A stretch of 64,000 nucleotides of DNA from Euryodendron excelsum (lineage: Eukaryota; Streptophyta; Magnoliopsida; Ericales; Pentaphylacaceae). Every line of letters begins with the position of its first letter. Position 1 is the stretch's first letter. This document shows positions 56,865 to 64,000 of this stretch, in pieces. The position numbers and the translations under genes are program-made. The stretch lies in contig CM065392.1 of assembly GCA_033060915.1 (NCBI GenBank), positions 15,837,501-15,901,500 of the forward strand, read 5' to 3'. Below the pieces are notes generated by a model. The model was given only the letters and a program-made list of their open reading frames with translations. It ran no database searches and was not told where the DNA came from.

Positions 56865-58890
56865 TACAGTGGGTCCCCTTGCCTTGAGCCCTTAGCCGTC
56901 TGAAGTAGCCATTAACTCTCCATTGATGCTAGCTGAGAAACTTGGAGTGGTGATGCATGCCTCAATCCATCTCACCGTCTTTTCTGGGAAACCCATACTT
57001 TGAACTTGCCTTAAGCTCTTAGCCGTCTGAAGTAGCCATTAATTCTCCATTGATGCTAATTGAGAAACTTGGAGTGGTGATGCATGCCTCAATCCATTTC
57101 ACCATCTTTTCTGGGAAATCCATACTTTGAACAACATTATCATAGACTCCCATTCTCATATGCCTTCACAATAACAACCTTCATAGCACGCCTTGGTGTA
57201 CTTGATGGCTTGTGGTAGTTGCGCATCAGCTCTTGAGAGAGAAAAGTGTTGTCTTCAATTCTCCGCACTTTTGAAATTTAAGGAATAAGGCTAGTTTCAC
57301 AGCCTTGATAATGCATTCCCTGACTACATCCCATGCTTTTTTGAAAACCCTTGCTGAATATCCATATAGCCCTGGAGCTTTATTAGTCTTTAGGAACCAA
57401 AACACTTCTTAGATCTCCTCCTTAGTAACATCCTCTTCCCTTTTTTACTTCTCTGATCACTCCTGAGCTTCCTCCTTAGTAACTTCTCTTCCATTTTACT
57501 TCTCATGATACACCATAAGCTTCTGATAAAGTTTGAAAATCTCCTCCTCCACCTTTTCCACATCATTAACACATGTACCATCATCCAACATAAAGGATTT
57601 TATTCTAATTCTAATACTGTGTATATTGATGGATGTGAAGGAGAAACCGGTGTTTTTGTCTCCTAAATCAACCACTGAATTCTTGACTTCTCCCTCACAA
57701 AGCTGTCCTCTACTTTGCTGGCCTCAACATGTTCCCGTACACTTCACTCTCTTTTCTCAATAATTCCTGATCTCCAGGCTTCACATCAAACTATTTTTTA
57801 AGTTGATCAAGTTCACTCTTTAGTGTTTTTACCTTTTACTGAATTCGCTTCTGTTAAAGTTCTTCAGTCCCCCCTAAGCATTTTCAGTTTCTAACAAGCT
57901 CTAAACATTGGAGTGCCTGACACTTCCACATTCCTGCTATTTTCATACAACTAGGAGAAACTGTTCATGCTCTTCCCAGATGTCAAAATATTTGAAAGGC
58001 TTCCTTAACTTCGCATGCTGATCAATTAAATACACAATAGCTGTTGAGTCATCAGAAATCCCAGGTGCAGCGAGCTCAGAACTGATCTGAGGACAAACCT
58101 TAATCCAAGCTTCATTCATAAGAGCACTTTGTCAATTTTAGAAGTAATGTATCCTCCCTCCTCTTATTTGACCATGTGAATTCATGGCCATTGGCCACTG
58201 TATCTCAGATCTTATAACTCTGAGGTGTATAAACAATTGTTGAAACCCTCCATTAACCGCCAAGATGTTTGACCTCCAAATCTTTCATAAGGGAATCTTA
58301 CGGGACTGAAATCCCCTAGCAAAACCCATGGCGTATTAGATCACTGAGGTGTGACAGCCTCAACTTCTCCCATAGAGCTTCCCTCTCCTTGTTAGCAGCA
58401 TACACAAAAGATGCTTCAAAGCTCACCCTTGCATCTAAACTTGTCACAGCATAGTGTATCCACTAACTAGACTTACAAATATTTCTTACAACGAAAACAG
58501 TTGGGTCTCAGTTCACCCAAATTCTGTCCAGTTCAACCCACTGACAATTATTCTCTAGTTTCCTTTTTGGAAACATTGATGCAAAAATTCTGTCCAAGTT
58601 TATGGGTTTTACTTTTGTTTCAACGAATGCCAAAAGTTTGATATTTTCTTTGTTTACCACTCTGAAACTTCTTTCTAGTTTAGAGGATAATTTAGACCCC
58701 TAGTGCTCTGTGCAGCAAAATTAGCCATCAGCTACTGGGGAAGAAGTCTTACCCCTTGTAAATTCATAGCGCCAACTGGACTTACCTTCTTATTCTTCTT
58801 CATGCCATTTCTACCCTTTTTCTGAGCTACTTCATCCACTACCACTAATCTGTCTCTAAAATTTGTGCCTGGTAGGGGAGCCTAAGGACC
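56865..58890 (-). mobile_element. Decayed L1-type LINE fragment in the acyltransferase intron
   Basis: Read on the - strand from about 58,890 downwards, remnants appear in the order of a plant L1 ORF2. An endonuclease start (NIKLLAFVETKV-like, 58,600-58,700) leads to DRIWVN and FEASFVYAANKERE (58,390-58,430), LLGDFSPVRFPYERFGGQ (58,260-58,330) and SSELAAPGISDDS. The RT region follows with NKAPGLYGYSARVFKKAWDV (57,320-57,390), MKVVIVKAYENGSL (about 57,150-57,190), EACITTPSFSASINGEL and a frameshifted RQGDPL (56,867-56,884). The catalytic YADD box is missing, so the 3' end is truncated. Stops and shifts are everywhere. A 127-bp segment of RT is tandemly duplicated (56,878 and 57,005). Confidence 0.8.
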
Positions 58891-59841
58891 TCTTATAGAG
58901 AGCCTTGTAGTGAAGTCCAAGTAATATTGGACTTACCAATGATAAGGCACATCCATAATAGTTCCTTTCACTAGTAGTTAAGGGAATCAGAGTCCCAGAT
59001 AGAGAAGTCTCCCTCTCTTAGTTGGATTGGCCTGAAGGTGGTTAGACTTGCATGAGGTGCAGTGCCAAGGCAATGCCTTAGTCTTGAGCCATCAAGCAAC
59101 TAAGGCCTCAGAGTTATTGCAGTGCCTGTCGAACAGGTCGTTTGGGCTTACCTAGGGCTGCCTCAGAGTCCAGGCTTAGGAGGGTGTAGTAAAGCGAATC
59201 AGTGGACCAGTGACACGATACATTGACCAAAGCACACACAAACTGCTTGTGGTCCTCAATTCATGTTACTATTTCGTGCGCCTAGTTTGGTATCCCAAAC
59301 ACGGAAGGGCATGGACACATGCCGCAGCCTTATGGGATGTGTGGAGAGCCTTCTATATATAGGGCCCTATGTAGAGGTGGCATACACGTGGCATGTATGT
59401 AGGTATGAGGTATATACCAAAATCAAAGATGTGGTTCGGACCATCTTTCTAATGCAGATGGCATACACTCTAAATTGGTCAAACTCCTCTTGTGCATTCT
59501 ATTGACTCGTCATATTAAGTGAAAAAGCACCTTTCTCATGATAGAATTGGTCAATCTTTTCTTGATAAATGAACAAGCAGGCTTCCCACCTTTCAGAATG
59601 AGAAATTGCTTCTTACATTCCTTTTGTATTTCTTGGAAACATAATTGCCGCTCCTTATGGGTTGAATTGAGAAGAACCCTTGTATAAACCAATCAGTTTT
59701 CAGCTTCATACATTGGTTATAATGGATTAGGGTAATTAGCTCTATTACTGTACCACTCACATGAGCTAAACTACCCTATTCCTAATGGATCGACTCCAAT
59801 CAAATGGACACCCTTTTTTTTTCTCTCTTCTTGGCAATTGT
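58891..59841. other. Intron sequence of unclear origin
   Basis: No coding region supported. There is a TATATATAGGGCCC stretch near 59,353-59,366 that looks promoter-like. The sequence 59,010-59,240 is moderately GC-rich and may be an old repeat; I could not assign it. Confidence 0.4.
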
Positions 59842-60496
59842 TGTTGGGGTCCACCCACATGGGTGGACACCTTTTTTTGTTGAAACCTCAGCAGCCCACT
59901 TTCTGGACTTGACTCCAAAAGCAACCAACATAGAGAGAAGACACGGAAAAAGTAGAAAGAAAGAAAAAAAAGAAAGAAGTGATGACTTTGTCTTCCTACA
60001 GCCACGTGAATGAACAGTGAGAGAGCTATGATAAATACTCCTTCAGGCAGAGGATTTCAATACGCCGAGCATCGATGTACGTGTCAAGGTGCAAGTCTGG
60101 AGAGCACCGCCCCCAGTGTAGGGGTGCGAGTCAGGAGATGAGCCAGGGTGGTAGAAAGAGAGTTGTTCCTCTGTGAGTCCTTCTGTTACAGAGAGTTAGT
60201 TTCTCTGTTGAAGAGACTGTGAGGATGGGAGAACAATAATAGTGGGGGTTTGTGTAAAAGAGTGTTTGTGCCTTATAACTTCTCTTGTAATCCTCTGTCC
60301 TATTTATTCATAGTGAAACCTCTCTCTCGCTTCTGTGGACGTAGCCCTAAATTGGTTAGATGAACCACGTTAAATCTGTGGGTTTTTTTTGGTGTGTGCG
60401 TATTGTTCATGTTGTGCTTTTGCATGTGTACGTGGGATTAATCCCATCATGTGGCTATACCAAAATTGCTTCCGCTGTGCAGCACCTTCCCCAACA
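59842..60496 (+). repeat. 5' LTR of element F
   Basis: 655 bp. Its start includes a perfect inverted repeat GTCCACCC-ACAT-GGGTGGAC (59,849-59,868). The LTR pair looks roughly 90% alike by eye. Confidence 0.85.
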
Positions 60497-61711
60497 ATTG
60501 GTATCATAGCCTGGGTTGCTCGGAGCAATGTGTGAGCATGCTCAACTAAGTGGGAGGTGTGCAGATATGAGTCTGGAGATAGGCAGAGGACACTGGAGTG
60601 TTTTGGTTCACACAAAAGATGGCAAATGAAAAAAAAAAATTCCAGGTGGAGGACAGCGTGCTGATGTCGAGGCAACAAATGTTTGTTTGCCATAAACACA
60701 ATGAGGCCATTCACATGGTGACACCAAGAGGAGCAGGAAAGAAATTGACAAGAGTCTTATCTCTTATCTCAAGTGGGCCCATGAGATAAAGAGAAGAAAA
60801 GACACTGCAGTTTTCTTTAGCTTCTCTTGCGAAACGGATCTAGTGTGACAGGTCCTTAGATCGAGGATTGTGATTGGCCGGTTCGACATGAAATTTCGAG
60901 TGCAACATGGTTCGACGAAAGTTGCCCAGAATTTAAAGAGGGAGGTGTCCCTGAAATTTCGGGTGCAATTTTGTTGATTTCTGCACAGTTTTGTTCGAAT
61001 TGGACCCATCTTCTGAGATCAGAGGTGATCGGGTGCATCTGGTTCAATTGATGGCAAATCCAGTCATCAATCGGATAGCGTGATCTTGATTGGATGGATT
61101 GGCAACTCGTACAGGCTAGTGGAGAATGTTGTGATAGGAGGAGCCACTATCAAACATGAGACATGTAGTATAGGTCAACGATAGTGAACAAGAAGAGCAA
61201 GAATTACTGAGACACACACACAAACAGGCACAGAAGTACATGGATGAGACATGCAAGTGCACGATCGAAGGTGTTGAGTGCGTGGGATTCTAGCCAGAAT
61301 GAGGGCAACGAATGCTGGATGTTCACATGGAAGCTCCAGGCAGAAGGATTGAGACAATTAGTGACGAATGTGCGCGTCTTGGATAGTCTCTTTACTCTAC
61401 AATTTTGTGGCTGTGATTGATCTCTCCAAGTTGAGCTCAAGTTGAACGAGGGATGGAGCCCTGGAGAGGCATCCTAGTTGAGGGGTTGTGGACACCTTGA
61501 TGAGTAGGTGTTGGCCATGCCAGGTAGCTGGGGGTAGATTGATAGGCACTCCAATTGAGGGGGTGCTAGTTTCTCTGTGAAGGGGGTTCAAGTTTCTCTG
61601 TGTGTAGGTGCAGGCCATGCAAGTTTGGGTATGGTAGGCAGGCAGGCAAGTGGCAGACCCTGATAGAACAGTAGTCATGGCAGGTCCACTCATATGAGTG
61701 GAGGAGGTGAT

Positions 61712-62020
61712 TGTTGGGGTCCACCCACATGGGTGGATGCCTCTTTTGTTGAAACCCTAGCAACCCACTTTCTAGACTTAACGCCAAAAGCAATTGACAT
61801 AAAGAGAAGACAAAGAAAAAGGAGAAAGAAAGAAAAGGAAGAAAGAAGTGATGACTTTGTCTTTCTTCAGCCACGTGAATGAACAGTGAGAGAGCTGTGA
61901 TAAATACTCCTTCAGGCAGAGGCTTTGAATACGCCGAGTGTCAATGTAGGCGTCAAGGGAGAAGTCTGGAGAGCACCGCCCCCGGTGTAGAAATGCGAGT
62001 CAAGGGACGAGCCAGTGTGG

Positions 62021-62051
<31 letters not shown>

Positions 62052-62385
62052 GTTCCTTTGTGAGTCTTTCTGCTACAAAGAGTGGGTTCCTCTGTTGAAG
62101 AGACTGTGAAGATGAAAGAACGATAATAGTGAGGGTTTGTATAAGAGAGTTTTTGTGCCTTGTAACTCGTCTTGTAATTCTCTGTCCTATTTGTTCATAG
62201 TGATACCTCTCTCTTGCCTGTGTAGACGTAGCCCTAAATTGGTTGGGTGAACCACGTTAAATCTATGTGTTTCTCTTTGGTGTGTGCCTATTGTTCATGG
62301 TGTGCTTTTGCATGTGCACTTAGGATTTATCCTATCATGTTGCTGTACCAGAATTGCTTCCGCTGTGCGGCACCATCCCCAACAA
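61712..62385 (+). repeat. 3' LTR of element F
   Basis: 674 bp, collinear with 59,842-60,496. It is longer mainly because of an expanded GA run at about 62,022-62,049. The start hairpin has one changed base (GTGGAT for GTGGAC). Confidence 0.85.
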
Positions 62386-62774
62386 TAATATCATGATAGC
62401 TTACTTGCACTTTCTATAATATGTTCTAACATTCTAAATAGCTAGAAGACACATCAATTCTAATTCAATTCAAACTCTAAGTAACACTTAAAAATGAGTC
62501 TCTGTAGTCTACACACCTTTCAAACACTCAACTTTAAGAAAGCTAACCACCAAATTGCATTTTTTTGTCAAGAAACCAAATCCATAGTGAACTTGTCCAC
62601 TAAAGGTCCAATTTCGTCCCTAGGTGCTTCAAACCACTGCCCCACCTCTCCACCCAAAAAACCAAAAAAATAATGAAAAATGAAAAACGAAAAACAAAAA
62701 CAAAATAAACAAGATAAAAAAATGTTTTGACGAATATAGGTAAGTGAGGGAAACCAAGAAAGCTGAATGTTAAG
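62386..62774. other. Intergenic or intron sequence, nothing recognised
   Basis: AT-rich with an A-rich tract at about 62,655-62,722. No gene supported; the short - strand open frame from 62,912 into this region partly overlaps the TRIM and is not a gene. Confidence 0.5.
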
Positions 62775-63109
62775 TGTCACGATCCCACATCGGGTAGAAG
62801 GAGGGAGATCTTGGGTCATATAAGGGGGGTAGGCAGCACTGTCTAACAGTTTAGGTTTTTGGGTTGGATGGCAAGTGTCCAGCCCGTGACAAGCGGTATC
62901 AGAGCAGCTCAACTCCTGATCCGATTCTACACCAAGCGCTCAGGTAGAATAGGCAGGGTGGTCCCCTTGTCGCGGATTTGGGTGGGGGAGTATGTCACAA
63001 TCCCACATCAAATAGAAAGAGAGAGGTCTTGGGCCATATAAGGAGGGTAGGTTGCACCACCAAATAGCTTAGGCTTTTGAGGTGGACGGCAAGTGCCCGG
63101 CCCGTGAAA
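62775..63109 (+). mobile_element. TRIM: 335-bp miniature LTR retrotransposon
   Basis: Two 117-bp LTRs (62,775-62,891 and 62,993-63,109) start TGTCACRATCCCACATC and share GGAGATCTTGGG/GGTCTTGGGCC, CATATAAGG and GGCAAGTGYCCRGCCCGTGA. The left copy is followed by GCGGTATCAGAGCAG (initiator tRNA-Met-type PBS) and the right is preceded by TGGGTGGGGGAG (polypurine tract). A TAAG repeat flanks both ends (62,771-62,774 and 63,110-63,113). There is no coding room, as usual for TRIMs. Confidence 0.9.
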
Positions 63110-64000
63110 TAAGGCAAAACTACCACAGTTTCTAAATGTTGGGATGCAGAGCAAGATTACAAGAAAACAGGAAAACCTTGCATTTTGCAGGGGCAGCTAG
63201 TAGGACCGCACCCAATCAAGTCTTGATTAATTTTTTGTCTTAAGATCTGTTTTCTGTAGGTAAGTTGCTGCTTGTCTATTTCTAAGTCATGTTTTATAAT
63301 GTTTTAGAAGTTATGGATATCTGGGTCATTTCTTAGGTGCTGGACTTGAACCACAGTTTTGGTCCATGAAACGTATTATTACGGCTCTTGATAGGTAGTC
63401 TACAGTTTATCTAGAATATTTTAACTAGTTAAAAGTCTCAAGGGTTGATCCTTGCAACTTTACTGAAGACTGCCAATCCAAAGCCACGTGAATGGGTTGA
63501 ATTCATGGGTGAAGAATTATTTAAAAGGAGCAGAATTAGTAATTATCCAGCAATTTTCTAAATTTACAAAAATCAATCAACTAATTAATTAAGGAAAAAT
63601 ATAACACCTCTCATTGTGGAACAAATCAACCAGCATGAGATATAGAACAGGCAATGTGATTTCACCACTGATTAATACTACAGATGTTGAAATCAGTGTT
63701 CCGTTGCCACTGTTAATACGTTTAATCATCCCTAGCTAATATCCAATATTATATTGCCATATGTGCTTTTATTGTGTTTTGCGAATGTTTTTATGACTCA
63801 TTTTTTTTATCTCGGCTCTGGTATGGTGGATTTCAGTTAAGTGCATCTATTGTTTTCAAGGTGAATGAATAATGAAATTTTGTTAAATGATGGATGTCAC
63901 CTGACATTGTCGAGAATGAATTATTGATGTGCAAATTGTTTGCAAACTTCTAAACAAGTAAATGATGACACCACTTGATTTTATTTTTTATTCTTTCGGA
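63110..64000. other. Right edge, no gene recognised
   Basis: Low-GC sequence with no exon matching the missing C-terminal part of the acyltransferase and no transposon motif. It may still lie in the same long intron or downstream of a truncated gene. Confidence 0.5.

Larger units (their letters stand above)
59842..62385 (+). mobile_element. Element F: 2.5-kb non-autonomous LTR retrotransposon
   Basis: Two LTRs (59,842-60,496 and 61,712-62,385) start TGTTGGGGTCCACC and end CCCCAACA. The interior is only 1,215 bp. A primer-binding site TGGTATCATAGCC (initiator tRNA-Met type) follows the left LTR, and a GTGGAGGAGGTGAT polypurine tract precedes the right one. Flanking pentamers ATTGT and ATAAT match at three of five positions. 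No gag or pol was recognised; one short frame (60,618-60,789) starting MANEKKKFQ is unassigned. The PBS and a GTGGACGTAGCC...TGAACCACGTTAAAT segment in the LTR suggest a copia relative. Confidence 0.85.

Noticed and set aside
57390..57763. Small Arg/Lys-rich open frames as genes
   Set aside because: They fall in shifted frames of the decayed LINE RT.
1..64000. tRNA, rRNA or organelle-derived genes
   Set aside because: No cloverleaf-like sequence or rRNA core was noticed while reading; a tRNAscan and rRNA search would settle it.

Overview
The window is repeat-rich nuclear DNA from a flowering plant. The evidence is spliced genes with AT-rich introns, several lineages of plant LTR retrotransposon, an L1-type LINE, miniature elements and GA/AT microsatellites. 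The species cannot be read from the sequence. One host gene is recognisable: a DHHC-type protein S-acyltransferase on the + strand (exons 1-4 between 51,894 and 56,467; the remaining exons are not found before the right edge). Almost everything else is mobile DNA in various states of decay.

Layout. (1) 1-7,264: Ty3/gypsy element A, - strand, running off the left edge. It has a 5' LTR at 6,584-7,264, a gag broken by stops and a frameshift, then a 2.9-kb solo-LTR-like insertion (Z, 1,656-4,585), then protease and linker remnants. (2) 7,265-14,663: AT-rich intergenic DNA with microsatellites, a 166-bp tandem duplication, two weak MITE candidates and a GC-richer patch. (3) 14,669-51,263: a three-level nest. 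Element B (Tat-type Ty3/gypsy, - strand, TSD ATGAA) has LTRs of about 0.6 kb, gag-PR-RT-RH-second RH-INT, a 59-60-bp tandem array and a + strand antisense gene. Its gag is split by element C (23,612-49,690, TSD CCGTG), which has LTRs of about 4.7-5 kb, a gag on the - strand, no visible pol, and a spliced antisense gene for a plant mobile domain (PMD) protein. The 3' LTR of C is itself interrupted by two further solo LTRs: D (25,193-27,132, TSD AAGTT) and E (28,716-33,243, TSD TGCTA). (4) 51,264-64,000: the acyltransferase gene with insertions in its introns: a TRIM-like repeat, a MITE with long terminal inverted repeats, a decayed LINE, a 2.5-kb non-autonomous LTR element (F) and a 335-bp TRIM.

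How the parts relate. B landed about 630 bp upstream of the acyltransferase start codon. C then landed in B's gag, and D and E in C's 3' LTR, so the relative order of insertion can be read directly. Both B and C carry a protein gene antisense to gag-pol in the position where Tat-lineage elements are known to carry extra ORFs. In C this gene has a recognisable TATA box, a 5'-UTR intron and a second intron, and its promoter region resembles the LTR promoter region. All element ORFs seen here carry stops or frameshifts, mostly of the C-to-T type expected from methylated DNA. The acyltransferase also has one in-frame TGA, replacing an expected cysteine in exon 2. The most unusual items are the antisense PMD gene in a pol-less element, the promoter sequence shared by that gene and the LTR, repeated hairpin-forming units in C, and the acyltransferase stop codon.
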